From positions 124,001-188,000 of the forward strand of contig NZ_JAENHM010000060.1 of NCBI RefSeq assembly GCF_016595245.1: a stretch of 64,000 nucleotides of DNA, given 5' to 3'. Made by a program: the position numbers and the translations under genes. The notes beneath the pieces are model-generated. The model was not told the origin of the DNA, made no database searches, and worked only from the letters and a program-made list of their open reading frames with translations. The stretch is from Azospirillum endophyticum. GTDB taxonomy: Bacteria > Pseudomonadota > Alphaproteobacteria > Azospirillales > Azospirillaceae. This document shows, one piece after another, positions 27,745-38,171 of the stretch; position 1 is the first letter of the stretch, and each line of letters opens with the position of its first letter.

Positions 27745-27952
27745 TTTTGCCCCAAGACTGCCGGAGGCGCTGCGGCGAGACTTCCTTCGCAGCCGCAGCG
27801 ACTGCAACATCCGCGCATCACCTCGGGACAAAGTGACGATGACTGGTGAAAACTCCGAATTTCCCCATTGCAAAGGCCGTTCCGCCGTGACTTTTTCCGG
27901 CCGCGCGCCGTGTTTGCCCGGCGCTGGCCACGCGGGCGAAGGGAGGCACGCT

Positions 27953-28552
27953 GTGACGGGTTTGAGCCGCCTTTGGAGATCGATCGCACTCGCCTGCACC
28001 GCCGGGATTTCGCTGGCCGGCTGCGGGCCGCTGGTGCTGGGCGCCGCCGGTGGGACCGCTGTCGTGGCGACGCAGGAGCGTGGCTTCGGCGGCTTCGTCA
28101 GCGACACCGAGATTCGCGCCCGCATCAATTCGCTCTGGCTGCAGCATTCGATCGACCTGACCAACCGGATCGGCCTGACCGTCGACCAGGGCCGCGTGCT
28201 GCTGACCGGCCGCGCCGCCGATGCGCAGATGCGCCTCGACGCGGTGCGCCTGGTCTGGCAGGCGCAGGGCGTCAAGGAAGTCATCAACGAAATCCAGATC
28301 GACAACGGGTCCAGCATCGTCGACACCGCGCGCGACACCTGGATTTCGACCCAGATCCGCAGCAAGATCACCTTCGATGCGGATATTCATAGCCAGAACT
28401 ACAGCATCGATACCGTCGACGGCGTTGTCTATCTGATGGGTGTCGCCAGTTCACAGGAAGAGTTGGACCGCGTGCTCCAGGATGCCCGTTCGGTCGCCAA
28501 CGTTCAACGCGTCGTCAGCTACGTCCGCCTGCTCTCAAACCTCCAGGGTTGA
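27953..28552 (+). CDS. BON-domain lipoprotein
   Basis: 199 residues from the GTG at 27953, which follows gggagg. The leader ends in the lipobox LAGC (residue 23 region), so it is an outer-membrane or periplasmic lipoprotein. Two BON domains follow: DTEIRARINSLWLQHS with VDQGRVLLTGRA, then DTWISTQIRSKITFDADIHS with TVDGVVYLMG. Resembles OsmY/DolP-type lipoproteins that bind phospholipid and support envelope integrity. It is 12 bases ahead of the next gene, probably one transcript. Confidence 0.85.
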   Translation: MTGLSRLWRSIALACTAGISLAGCGPLVLGAAGGTAVVATQERGFGGFVSDTEIRARINSLWLQHSIDLTNRIGLTVDQGRVLLTGRAADAQMRLDAVRLVWQAQGVKEVINEIQIDNGSSIVDTARDTWISTQIRSKITFDADIHSQNYSIDTVDGVVYLMGVASSQEELDRVLQDARSVANVQRVVSYVRLLSNLQG

Positions 28553-28564
28553 AACCCGACCGCC

Positions 28565-30001
28565 ATGGCCTCCGCCCTATCCCGCGTCCTCGCCGTTCTC
28601 CGCACCGCCGCCGTCGCCGCCCTGTTCCTGCCGGCGGCGGTCGCGGCCGGTCCCGTTCCGGCGCAGGATGCGGTGGCGCAGGAGGGGGCGGCACCGACCA
28701 TGGCTGCGCAGGACCAGGATGGCGGCGGGGCGGACAACCCGGCCGCCGGCACGCCGGGTCCGGCCAACCGCCTGTTCGTCCAGGCGCTGCAGCTGATCCG
28801 GCAGGCCGACAACACCTATGACGTCGCCGAGGAGGGCCGCCTTCTGAAGGAGGCGGACAAGCTGTTCAACGACATCGTGACCAAGTATCCCGACAGCCCG
28901 CTGGCGGTGCAGCTCGTCACCAACCAGTTCGTCGGCGACTTCGATTTCTACGAATTCCGCTCGCGCATCCGTGCGCTGGTCTGCAACGACGCCCTGAACA
29001 GCCTCTGCTTCCTCCACCGCATCGGCGAGATGCTGCCGCCGGTGGAAACGCCCATCACCGCGGCGCGCTGGGACTGGCTGTCGCTGGCCGTCGCCTACCA
29101 GCAGCTGGGCGATACCGGCCGCGCCAAGGAGATCATGGCGCCCTTCGTCAGCGTGGTCCGCCGCGGCGGCGTCGCCGACAGCTCCGGCCAGGATCTGTTC
29201 GTCGCCCGCGCCCTGTCGCTGATGGGGCAGACTCCCCTGGCGCTCGACATCACCCGGCAGATCAACGACTGCTCGACCCGCATCTACAACCTCGCCGACA
29301 TCGCCAAGGCGGCGGCGTGGCGCGGCGACAGCGGCCTGACCAACGCGCTGGCCGACGAGGCCAAGAGCTATGCCTCCAGCCACGGTTGCGCCTGGGAACT
29401 CGGGCTGGTCGCCCAGACCCTGCTGCGCGCCGGCAAGGAGGCGCAGGCCCGCACGCTGTTTCTGAACACGGTCGAGACCCAGTTCTCGAAGTTCAAGGAA
29501 TCCCGTGGCGACTGCTGCCCGCCGGAGCTGGCGGTGGCGGCGGCCGACATCGGCGAGCCGAAGCTGGCGCTGGGCCTGCTCAGCACGGTGCAGGACGAGA
29601 ATCCCTGGACGATCCCGGCGGTGCTGGGCCGCTTGGCGAAGCGTGGCGAGGCCGGCCAGGCCGTCGCCTATGCCGAGCAGGTGGCGGACATCGACACCCG
29701 TGGCGAAGCCTATGCCGAACTGGTCGAAGCGGTGATGAAGCGTGGCGAGCCGGCCGTCGCCAACGACCTGATGAACCGCCTGAACAAGCTGGCGGATGAC
29801 GCCGCCGGCCGCCGGCCGGGCCTGCTGGCGCAGCGGGCCAAGGCGGAAAAGGCCTTCTACAACGACGACCGCTGGCGCCGGACCTTCCAGCTGGCGATCA
29901 ACGCGGCGGAAAAGGCCAGCAACTTCGTCCGCCGCGACATCGGCGCCCCGCTGCTGGCTGCATTGGTCCGGATCGAGAGCGGCCTGCCGATGCTGGACTG
30001 A
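28565..30001 (+). CDS. Periplasmic TPR-like protein of unknown function
   Basis: 478 residues with a signal peptide (MASALSRVLAVLRTAAVAAL, cleavage near AVAAG). A low-complexity linker rich in A, Q, G and D follows, then helical repeats of TPR/SEL1 character (LFVQALQLIRQADNTYDVAE, LSLAVAYQQLGDTGRAKEIM, AYAEQVADIDTRGEAYAELV). Two cysteines in a CNDALNSLC segment and GDCC further on may form disulfides. No catalytic motif seen. It follows the BON lipoprotein closely, which suggests an envelope role. Confidence 0.6.
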   Translation: MASALSRVLAVLRTAAVAALFLPAAVAAGPVPAQDAVAQEGAAPTMAAQDQDGGGADNPAAGTPGPANRLFVQALQLIRQADNTYDVAEEGRLLKEADKLFNDIVTKYPDSPLAVQLVTNQFVGDFDFYEFRSRIRALVCNDALNSLCFLHRIGEMLPPVETPITAARWDWLSLAVAYQQLGDTGRAKEIMAPFVSVVRRGGVADSSGQDLFVARALSLMGQTPLALDITRQINDCSTRIYNLADIAKAAAWRGDSGLTNALADEAKSYASSHGCAWELGLVAQTLLRAGKEAQARTLFLNTVETQFSKFKESRGDCCPPELAVAAADIGEPKLALGLLSTVQDENPWTIPAVLGRLAKRGEAGQAVAYAEQVADIDTRGEAYAELVEAVMKRGEPAVANDLMNRLNKLADDAAGRRPGLLAQRAKAEKAFYNDDRWRRTFQLAINAAEKASNFVRRDIGAPLLAALVRIESGLPMLD

Positions 30002-30023
30002 GGGGGGTGAGATCCCTTGGGGT

Positions 30024-30170
30024 TCCCCCTCTCCCCCCCCGGGGAGAGGGTCGGGGTGAGGGGGATGCACAGGGTAGATTTGGCGGGGAACGGGGACTAC
30101 GTGATGCTTGAAAATCCTCGTCACGCGCCCCCCTCACCCTAACCCTCTCCCCAGGGGGGAGAGGGGATTA
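30024..30170. repeat. Pair of inverted GC-rich mosaic repeats
   Basis: Two copies in opposite orientation: ccctctcccccccggggaga from 30029 and ccctctccccaggggggaga from 30144, each with an adjoining ggtcggggtgaggggg or its complement. They lie between the convergent genes at 30001 and 30193 and could stop transcription from both sides. Confidence 0.6.
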
Positions 30171-30192
30171 CTGGATCTGAGAGGGCTTCAGT

Positions 30193-31191
30193 TCACCCCA
30201 CCGCCAGCACCAGCTTGCCGACATGCTGGTTGCTCTCCATCAGCCGGTGGGCGTCGGCGGCCTTATCGAGCGGGAAGACCTCGTGGACGACCGGCCGGAC
30301 CTTGCCTTGCGCGATCAGCGGCCAGACGCGCGCCTTCAGCTGTTCGGCCAGCGCCTGCTTGTAGGCGACGGGGCGCGCCCGCAGGGTGGAGCCGGTCAGC
30401 ACCAGCCGCTTGGTCATCACCGGGAAGAAGTTCACGTTGGCCGTCGCGCCGCGGACGAAGCCGATGCAGACATAGCGGCCCTCGACCGCCAGCGCGTCGA
30501 TGCTGCGGGCGACGTAATCGCCGCCGACGATGTCCAGCACCACATTGACGCCGGCGCCGCCGGTTGCCTCCTTGACCACCGCGACGAAATCCTCCTCGGC
30601 ATAGTCGATGGCGCGCTCGGCGCCCAGCCGGACACAGGCGCCGCATTTCTCCGAACCGCGGGCGGTGGCGAAGACGCGCGCGCCGAAGGCAGCCGCGAGC
30701 TGGATGGCCGTTGTACCGATGCCGGACGTGCCGCCATGGACCAGCAGCGCCTCGCCGGGCTGGAGCGCGCCGCGCTCGAACACGTTGGACCAGACGGTGA
30801 AGAATGTCTCCGGCAGGGCCGCCGCCTCTGCCATCGACAGGCCGGCCGGGATCGGCAGGCATTGCGCCGCCGGCACCACGCAGAACTCGGCATAGCCGCC
30901 GCCGGCCAGCAGGGCACAGACCGGGTCACCGACCTGCCAGCCCTCCACCCCCTCGCCCAGCGCGTCGATTGTGCCGGCAACCTCCAGCCCGGGGATGTCG
31001 GTGACGCCCGGCGGCGGATTGTATTTGCCGAGCCGCTGCAGCACATCGGGCCGGTTGACGCCGGCGGCCTGGATGGCGATGCGGATCTCGCCGGGTGCGG
31101 GATCGGGAACCGGGCGGCGCGCCGGGACCAGCACCTCCGGCTTGCCGGGCTGGCTCACCGCGATCGCCGTCATGCTTCTGGATTCCGCCAT
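30193..31191 (-). CDS. NAD(P)H:quinone oxidoreductase (PIG3/QOR type)
   Basis: 332 residues from the ATG at 31191, with GGGGAG 9 bases upstream; MTAIAV at 31173 is an alternative. MDR-superfamily fold without zinc ligands: the catalytic domain has NRPDVLQRLGKYNPPPGVTD and PGLEVAGTI, and the cofactor domain GGTSGIGTTAIQLAAAFGA. The GTSG pattern and LKARVWPLIAQGKVRPVVH fit the PIG3-like quinone reductases that use NADPH. It lies downstream of the IclR gene on the same strand but behind two terminators. Confidence 0.85.
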   Translation of the reverse strand: MAESRSMTAIAVSQPGKPEVLVPARRPVPDPAPGEIRIAIQAAGVNRPDVLQRLGKYNPPPGVTDIPGLEVAGTIDALGEGVEGWQVGDPVCALLAGGGYAEFCVVPAAQCLPIPAGLSMAEAAALPETFFTVWSNVFERGALQPGEALLVHGGTSGIGTTAIQLAAAFGARVFATARGSEKCGACVRLGAERAIDYAEEDFVAVVKEATGGAGVNVVLDIVGGDYVARSIDALAVEGRYVCIGFVRGATANVNFFPVMTKRLVLTGSTLRARPVAYKQALAEQLKARVWPLIAQGKVRPVVHEVFPLDKAADAHRLMESNQHVGKLVLAVG

Positions 31192-31302
31192 TCGCAACAC
31201 TCCCCTGCCCTGTTTTCGTGATCGGTATGGGGGGCACTGTGTCGTCGCGACGGACGGCCAGTCCACGCGGCGATGGATCCGATTTCGCTCTGCGGAAAAG
31301 GC

Positions 31303-31335
31303 AAAAAAATGGCCGTGCTGCACACAGCACGGCCA
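31303..31335 (-). terminator. Terminator, minus strand, distal
   Basis: An 11-bp perfect stem (tggccgtgctg / cagcacggcca, 4-base loop) followed on the minus strand by seven T. Second of two tandem terminators downstream of the IclR gene, in a 423-base gap (31192-31614) that otherwise holds no gene. Confidence 0.8.
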
Positions 31336-31483
31336 GTCTCCGAGAGAAGCGCGAACATGCAAAACAACACATCCGCCCGATGAGAAAGGAACGCCTTTCC
31401 CGAGACAGACAATCGCACGGCCGACGGGGGATTTCCCGAGAAAAACGCCGCTTTTCCATTCCGTGGAAACGGTCGATTTCTCA

Positions 31484-31519
31484 AGAAAAAGGGCCGCATC
31501 CCGTGAGGAATGCGGCCCT
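31484..31519 (-). terminator. Terminator, minus strand, proximal
   Basis: A 10-bp perfect stem (agggccgcat / atgcggccct, 10-base loop) followed on the minus strand by TTTTTCTT. First of two terminators after the IclR gene. Confidence 0.8.
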
Positions 31520-31614
31520 GAGTGCGCCAGGGAGGAATGCCAACGTGCACCACCTGCCGTCAGCTCTTGGCGTTCTTTTGCCTTGGGCGTTCTTTTATCC
31601 GTGTCAGGGATGGA

Positions 31615-32532
31615 TCAGTTCGGAACCGGCACGCGGCCGCCCAGTTCCTGCGTCACCGCGGCGGCGGCGCGCTTGACCATCTCGCCGAGCGCGCGCAGCC
31701 GCGCGTCCTCGATGCGCCGGCTCGAGCCGGACAGCGACAGGGCGCCCATCACACGGGAATTCTCGTCGAAGATCGGGGCGGCGACACAGCGCAGGCCGGA
31801 CACCCGCTCCTCCTGGTCCAGGGCATAGCCGCGGGTGCGGACCAGCGTCAGGTCGCGGTACAGTGCCGGCAGTGACGACAGGGTGCTGCGGGTGAACTGG
31901 CGCATGCCGCGCTGGGTGACGATGGTCTGCACCTTGGTTTCCGGCATGCCGGCCAGCAGCGCCTTGCCGACGGCGGAACAGTGCAGCAGCGTGCGGTCGG
32001 CCTGCGGCACGGCGACCTGGGCGGCACGCGGACCGCCGACACGGGCCAGATAGAGCGCTTCGCCATTCTCCTCGACCGCGAGGTTCACGATCTCGCTGCT
32101 TTCCTCCATCAGGCGGCGCATGCGCGGACGGGCGACGTCGACCAGATTGCGGGTCTTCAGGAAATTGGCGCCGGTCATGTAGGCCTGGACGCCGACCACC
32201 CAGCCGCGCGCGCTCTGGTCGAAGCGGACGTAGCGCTCGTACTGCAGGGTCGTCAGCAGGCGATGGGTGGTGGAGGGCGACAGGTTCGCGGCTTCCGACA
32301 ATTCGGTCAGCGTCATCGGACCGTCATTGCCACCGAGGATCGTCAAAATGTTCAACGCCCGGCACAGGGACTGCACCACTTGGCCACGCTCGGCCTTGGC
32401 ATCCTTGCCGTTGTCGTTCTTGACCCGCGGCGTTTCGATGATGGCGGTCTTGATGATCGCCGCGGCGCCCTCGCTGGGGTCGTCGTGGATGATCCGGCGG
32501 GCCAGGATGCTGTTTTGGGCTTGCGCTTTCAT
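31615..32532 (-). CDS. IclR-family transcriptional regulator
   Basis: 305 residues. An N-terminal extension of about 50 residues (MKAQAQNSILARRIIHDDPS) precedes the winged helix (VQSLCRALNILTILGGNDGP, LSPSTTHRLLTTLQYERYVR) and the effector domain with GKALLAGMPE, VRTRGYALDQEERVSGLRCV and GALSLSGSSRRI. Family members bind small acids, glyoxylate among them (IclR, AllR). It lies downstream of sucD on the same strand, 123 bases away, next to the frc/oxc genes. An acid-sensing role in this pathway is plausible but not shown. Confidence 0.88.
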   Translation of the reverse strand: MKAQAQNSILARRIIHDDPSEGAAAIIKTAIIETPRVKNDNGKDAKAERGQVVQSLCRALNILTILGGNDGPMTLTELSEAANLSPSTTHRLLTTLQYERYVRFDQSARGWVVGVQAYMTGANFLKTRNLVDVARPRMRRLMEESSEIVNLAVEENGEALYLARVGGPRAAQVAVPQADRTLLHCSAVGKALLAGMPETKVQTIVTQRGMRQFTRSTLSSLPALYRDLTLVRTRGYALDQEERVSGLRCVAAPIFDENSRVMGALSLSGSSRRIEDARLRALGEMVKRAAAAVTQELGGRVPVPN

Positions 32533-32655
32533 GTCCCATCTCCCTCGGGGTCCGGCGCGTTGGTTGCGCCTGTCTGTTGCGGCTGATGGCGTGAGTGACA
32601 GAAGCTTCGCTGGAATCGCGGGACCGTCGCGGACGGCGGTCCCGCGGGGGAACGG

Positions 32656-33531
32656 TCAATTTTTGAAGATCGACTGCATGGTGGAGCCCAGGCTGGCGGG
32701 GCTGTCGGCGACGGCGATGCCGACCGACTTCATGAAGTCGATCTTGAAGTCGGCGGTGTCGTTGCCGCCGGAGATCACCGCGCCGGCATGGCCCATGCGG
32801 CGGCCCGGAGGGGCGGTGCGGCCGGCGATGAAGCCGACGACCGGCTTCTTGGTGCCCGACGCCTTGATGAACTCGGCGCCGCGGACTTCGGCGTCGCCGC
32901 CGATCTCGCCGATCATGATGATGCCCTCGGTCTCCGGGTCCTTCACGAACAGCTCCAGGCTGTCGACGAAGTTGGTGCCGTTGACCGGGTCGCCGCCGAT
33001 GCCGATGCAGGTGGTCTGGCCCAGCCCGGCCGCCGTGGTCTGCGCCACCGCCTCATAGGTCAGCGTGCCGGACCGCGAGACGATGCCGATCTTGCCGCGC
33101 TTGTGGATGTGGCCCGGCATGATGCCGATCTTGCACTCGTCCGGCGTGATGATGCCGGGGCAGTTCGGGCCGATCAGGCGGGTGGCCGAACCATTGAGCG
33201 CGCGCTTGACGCGGACCATGTCCAGCACCGGGATGCCTTCGGTGATGCAGACCACCAGCGGGATCTGGGCGTCGATCGCTTCCAGGATCGCGTCGGCCGC
33301 GAACGGCGGCGGCACGTAGATCACGGAGGCGTTGGCGCCGGTCTTCTCGACCGCCTCGGCGACGGTGTCGAAGATCGGCAGGTCGAGGTGCTTGGCCCCG
33401 CCCTTGCCGGGCGTCACGCCGCCGACCATCTTGGTGCCGTAGGCGATGGCCTGCTCGGAGTGGAAGGTGCCCTGGGCTCCGGTGAAGCCCTGGCAGATCA
33501 CCTTCGTGTTCTTGTCGACGAGAACAGCCAT
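32656..33531 (-). CDS. sucD: Succinyl-CoA synthetase alpha subunit
   Basis: 291 residues, the normal length. CoA/nucleotide region MAVLVDKNTKVICQGFTGAQ, PPPFAADAILEAIDA, IGPNCPGIITPDECKIGIMP and the phosphohistidine motif GRRMGHAGAVISGG are all present. With SucC it interconverts succinyl-CoA and succinate with ATP or GTP formation. It begins 1 base after the sucC stop. A downstream hairpin (cgcgggaccg / cggtcccgcg, 32617-32646) lacks a T run. Usually sucCD sits with other TCA genes; here it is next to frc and oxc. Confidence 0.95.
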   Translation of the reverse strand: MAVLVDKNTKVICQGFTGAQGTFHSEQAIAYGTKMVGGVTPGKGGAKHLDLPIFDTVAEAVEKTGANASVIYVPPPFAADAILEAIDAQIPLVVCITEGIPVLDMVRVKRALNGSATRLIGPNCPGIITPDECKIGIMPGHIHKRGKIGIVSRSGTLTYEAVAQTTAAGLGQTTCIGIGGDPVNGTNFVDSLELFVKDPETEGIIMIGEIGGDAEVRGAEFIKASGTKKPVVGFIAGRTAPPGRRMGHAGAVISGGNDTADFKIDFMKSVGIAVADSPASLGSTMQSIFKN

Positions 33532-33532
33532 T

Positions 33533-34732
<1,200 letters not shown>

Positions 34733-34919
34733 GGTTTGCGTCTCTGACCCTGTTCGGGAATTGTCTTTTGGAGACCGCGGGGAGCCGGAAATTCATCGGC
34801 TGACGGGCGGCGGATTTTAAAAACTGCCGGCTTCGGCTCTCGGGCGGCCGGGAAGGGGACGGCCGGGGAGAGGGAGGCACGGCGATATGAATATGGTAGG
34901 CGTTCAAATTTTGGGGCGT

Positions 34920-35033
34920 TAGGCCCCCACCTAACCTCCCCCGCTGGGCGGGGGAGGGACTGCCGCCACTCTCCCGCTTCAGGACTTGCCCCCTCCCCCG
35001 CCCAGCGGGGGAGGGTTGGGGTGGGGGTATCAA
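34920..35033. repeat. Two facing GC-rich mosaic repeats
   Basis: Within the 311-base gap between sucC and frc: cctcccccgctgggcggggg at about 34935 and cctcccccgcccagcggggg at about 34988, arranged as inverted copies with adjoining ccccacctaa and gttggggtgggg ends. The rest of the gap (34733-34919) shows no gene. Confidence 0.7.
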
Positions 35034-35043
35034 AGCTTGAACC

Positions 35044-36318
35044 TTACTCCGCCGCCAGACGCTCCACGACGCCGATGGCGCCGCTGTCGCGGATGTCGAC
35101 GATATCGCGCTCGCTGAAGCCCAGCACCTCGCGCAGGATTTCGTCGGTGTGCTCGCCCAGCAGGGGGGAGCGGGTGACCTCCGTCGGGCTGTCGGACAGC
35201 TTGATCGGATTGCCCACCGTCAGGTAGCTGCCGCGGGTCGGGTGCTCGACCTCGACCAGCGTGCCGGTCTCGTAGAGCGACTTGTCCTCGGCGATCTCCT
35301 TCATCGACAGGATCGGGCCGCAGGGAATGTCGTACTTGTTGAGAAGATCCATGACCTCGAACTTGGTCAGGGTCTTGGTCCACTCCTCGACGGTGCCGAA
35401 GATCTGCATCAGGCGCGGCAGGCGGGCCACCGGGGTGGCGTAGTCGGGATCGGTGATCCACTCCTCCTTGCCGATGACCTTGCAGATCGACTTCCAGACC
35501 GGAGCCTGGGCGATGAAGTAGATGTAGGCGTTGGGATCGGTCTCCCAGCCCTTGCACTTCAGGATCCAGCCGGGTTGGCCGCCGCCCGACGCGTTGCCGG
35601 CGCGCGGCACGGTGTCGCCGAACTCACCGTTCGGGTATTGCGGGTATTCCTTCATCGGCCCGTTGGCCAGGCGCTGCTGGTCGCGCAGCTTGACGCGGCA
35701 CAGGTTCAGCACGGCGTCCTGCATGGCGGCCAGCACCTTCTGGCCCTTGCCGGTGGTCTTGCGCTGGTAGAGCGCGGTGACGATGCCGAGCGCCAGATGC
35801 AGGCCGGTGCCGCTGTCGCCGATCTGGGCGCCGGTGACCATGGGCGGGCCGTCGTCGAAGCCGGTCGTCGAGGCGGCGCCGCCCGCGCATTGGGCGACGT
35901 TCTCGTACACCTTGCAATTCTCGAACGGCCCGGGCCCGAAGCCCTTGACCGACGCGACGATCATCGCGGGGTTCAGTTCCTGGATGCGTTCCCAGGTGAA
36001 CCCCATGCGATCGAGCACGCCGGGGGCAAAGTTTTCGACCATCACGTCGCAGGACTTGATCAGCGCCTCCAGCACCTCCTTGCCCTTGGGCGTCTTGGTG
36101 TCGAGGGTGATGGACCGCTTGTTGTGGTTCAGCATGGTGAAATACAGGCTGTCGGCGTCCGGCAGGTCGCGCAGCTGGCTGCGGGTGATGTCACCCTCGC
36201 CCGGCCGCTCCACCTTGATGACGTCGGCGCCGAACCAGGCGAGCAACTGGGTGCAGGTCGGTCCCGACTGAACGTGCGTGAAGTCGAGGACCCGAACGCC
36301 CTGAAGTGCCTTGCCCAT
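35044..36318 (-). CDS. frc: Formyl-CoA:oxalate CoA-transferase
   Basis: 424 residues, CoA-transferase family III (CaiB/BaiF). MGKALQGVRVLDFTHVQSGP is the typical Frc start; GDSGTGLHLALGI holds the catalytic aspartate that forms the acyl-enzyme, and SGGGQPGW is the glycine-rich loop near residue 240-250. The enzyme moves CoA from formyl-CoA to oxalate, giving oxalyl-CoA and formate. It lies 45 bases after oxc, and GntR1 precedes oxc, so GntR1-oxc-frc forms one transcription unit. Priming by succinyl-CoA has been described for related transferases and would fit the nearby sucCD. Confidence 0.95.
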   Translation of the reverse strand: MGKALQGVRVLDFTHVQSGPTCTQLLAWFGADVIKVERPGEGDITRSQLRDLPDADSLYFTMLNHNKRSITLDTKTPKGKEVLEALIKSCDVMVENFAPGVLDRMGFTWERIQELNPAMIVASVKGFGPGPFENCKVYENVAQCAGGAASTTGFDDGPPMVTGAQIGDSGTGLHLALGIVTALYQRKTTGKGQKVLAAMQDAVLNLCRVKLRDQQRLANGPMKEYPQYPNGEFGDTVPRAGNASGGGQPGWILKCKGWETDPNAYIYFIAQAPVWKSICKVIGKEEWITDPDYATPVARLPRLMQIFGTVEEWTKTLTKFEVMDLLNKYDIPCGPILSMKEIAEDKSLYETGTLVEVEHPTRGSYLTVGNPIKLSDSPTEVTRSPLLGEHTDEILREVLGFSERDIVDIRDSGAIGVVERLAAE

Positions 36319-36363
36319 GTATTTCTCCCCCTGCTTCTTAGAGTCGTGTGGTCGGCGTTTCTT

Positions 36364-38127
36364 TTAGGACGGCATCTTGCGGACCGAGCTGGTCGGGTTC
36401 AGGCTGCCGATGTTGCCGCTTTCGGTGCCCGCCGCCGGATCGATGACGGCGTTGACCAGGGTCGGACGGCCGCTGTCCATCGCCTCGTTGACCGCACGGT
36501 ACAGCTCGTCCGGGTTGGTGACATGGACGCCGACGCCGCCGAAGGCTTCCATCATCTTGTCGTAACGCGAGCCGGGGACGAAGACCATCGGCGACGGGTC
36601 GTTGCCGCCGGTCGGGTTGACGTCGGTCCCGCGATAGATGCCGTTGTTGTTGAAGATGACGATGCAGACCGGCAGGTTGTAGCGGCAGATCGTCTCCACC
36701 TCCATGCCGGAGAAGCCGAAGGCGCTGTCGCCCTCGACGGCCAGCACCGGCTTGCCGCTCTCCACCGCCGCGGCGACGGCGTAGCCCATGCCGACGCCCA
36801 TCACGCCCCAGGTGCCGACGTCGAGGCGCTTGCGCGGCTCGTACATGTCGATGATGCCGCGGGCGAGGTCGAGGGTGTTGGCGCCCTCGTTGACCAGCAT
36901 GGCGTCGGGACGCTCCTTGATGACCCGGCGCAGAGCGCCCAGCGCACCGTGGAAGTTCATCGGCGAGGCGTTGCTCATCAGCTTCGGCGCCATCTTGGCG
37001 ACGTTCTGCTCACGCTTGGCCGCGACGGTGGCCATCCAGTCGGTCGGCGGGGTCAGCCCGCCGTCGATGCCCTTCAGCAGCACTTCCATGACGGACGCGA
37101 TGTCGCCGACCAGCGGAGCATGGATTTCAACGTTGCTGTCCATCTCCCGCGGCTCGATGTCGACCTGGATGAACTTCTTGGAGCCGGGCTTGCCCCAGGT
37201 CTTGCCCTTGCCGTGCGACAGCAGCCAGTTCAGCCGGGCGCCGACCAGCATGACGACATCGGCGTCCTGCAGCACCAGCGAGCGGGCGGCACCGGCCGAC
37301 TGCGGGTGGGTGTCGGGCAGCAGGCCCTTGGCCATGCTCATCTGCAGGAAGGGGATGCCGCTCTTCTCGACGAAGGCGCGGATGGTGTCGTCGGCCTGGG
37401 CGTAAGCCGCACCCTTGCCGAAGATGACCAGCGGACGCTTGGCGCCCTTCAGCAGGTCGAGCGCGCGGTTGACCGCCTCGGTCGACGGGTACTGCGCCGG
37501 GGTCGGATCGACGACCTTGACCAGCGACTTGGCGCCTTCCGCGGCGTCCATCACCTGCGAGAACAGCTTGGCCGGCAGGTCGAGATAGACGCCGCCCGGA
37601 CGGCCCGACACGGCGGCGCGGATGGCACGCGCCACGCCGATGCCGATGTCCTGGGCGTGCAGGATGCGGAAGGCGGCCTTGCACAGCGGCTTGGCGATGG
37701 CGAGCTGGTCCATCTCCTCGTAATCGCCCTGCTGCAGGTCGACGACCTCACGCTCGGACGAGCCGCTGATGAGGATCATCGGGAAGCAGTTGGTGGTGGC
37801 GTTCGCCAGCGCGGTCAGGCCGTTCAGGAAGCCCGGAGCCGACACCGTCATGCAGACGCCCGGCTTCTTCGTCATGAAGCCAGCGATGGCGGCGGCGTTG
37901 CCGGCATTCTGTTCATGGCGGAACGAGACGACGCGCATGCCCTCGGCCTGCGCCATGCGCAGCAGGTCGGAGATCGGAATACCGGGGACGACATACAGGT
38001 TGGTGATGTCGTTGAGCTTGAGCGCGTCGATGACGAGCTGGAAGCCGTCGGTCAGCGCCGGCGCGTCCTCGACAACAGATGCTTCCGTGGCCTGGTTCTT
38101 AGTGATCGTTGCAGCCGCAGTAGACAT
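36364..38127 (-). CDS. oxc: Oxalyl-CoA decarboxylase
   Basis: 587 residues, a thiamine-diphosphate enzyme of the acetolactate-synthase superfamily. FRHEQNAGNAAAIAGF carries the ThDP-activating glutamate (about E72). GDSAFGFSGMEVETICRYNL with FNNNGIYRG is the ThDP/Mg motif, and YVVPGIPISDLLRMAQAEGM and SRYDKMMEAFGG are Oxc-like. It converts oxalyl-CoA to formyl-CoA and CO2 in the cytoplasm. Ribosome site aggag before the ATG at 38127. It starts 44 bases after the GntR1 stop, with no promoter seen in the gap. Confidence 0.95.
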   Translation of the reverse strand: MSTAAATITKNQATEASVVEDAPALTDGFQLVIDALKLNDITNLYVVPGIPISDLLRMAQAEGMRVVSFRHEQNAGNAAAIAGFMTKKPGVCMTVSAPGFLNGLTALANATTNCFPMILISGSSEREVVDLQQGDYEEMDQLAIAKPLCKAAFRILHAQDIGIGVARAIRAAVSGRPGGVYLDLPAKLFSQVMDAAEGAKSLVKVVDPTPAQYPSTEAVNRALDLLKGAKRPLVIFGKGAAYAQADDTIRAFVEKSGIPFLQMSMAKGLLPDTHPQSAGAARSLVLQDADVVMLVGARLNWLLSHGKGKTWGKPGSKKFIQVDIEPREMDSNVEIHAPLVGDIASVMEVLLKGIDGGLTPPTDWMATVAAKREQNVAKMAPKLMSNASPMNFHGALGALRRVIKERPDAMLVNEGANTLDLARGIIDMYEPRKRLDVGTWGVMGVGMGYAVAAAVESGKPVLAVEGDSAFGFSGMEVETICRYNLPVCIVIFNNNGIYRGTDVNPTGGNDPSPMVFVPGSRYDKMMEAFGGVGVHVTNPDELYRAVNEAMDSGRPTLVNAVIDPAAGTESGNIGSLNPTSSVRKMPS

Positions 38128-38171
38128 AAGGGTAACTCCTCCCCGAGCTCCAAAAAAAGGTTCAAGATCGG

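Noticed and set aside
32617..32646. sucD terminator
   Set aside because: Good stem but no T tract on the minus strand; left as a hairpin only.
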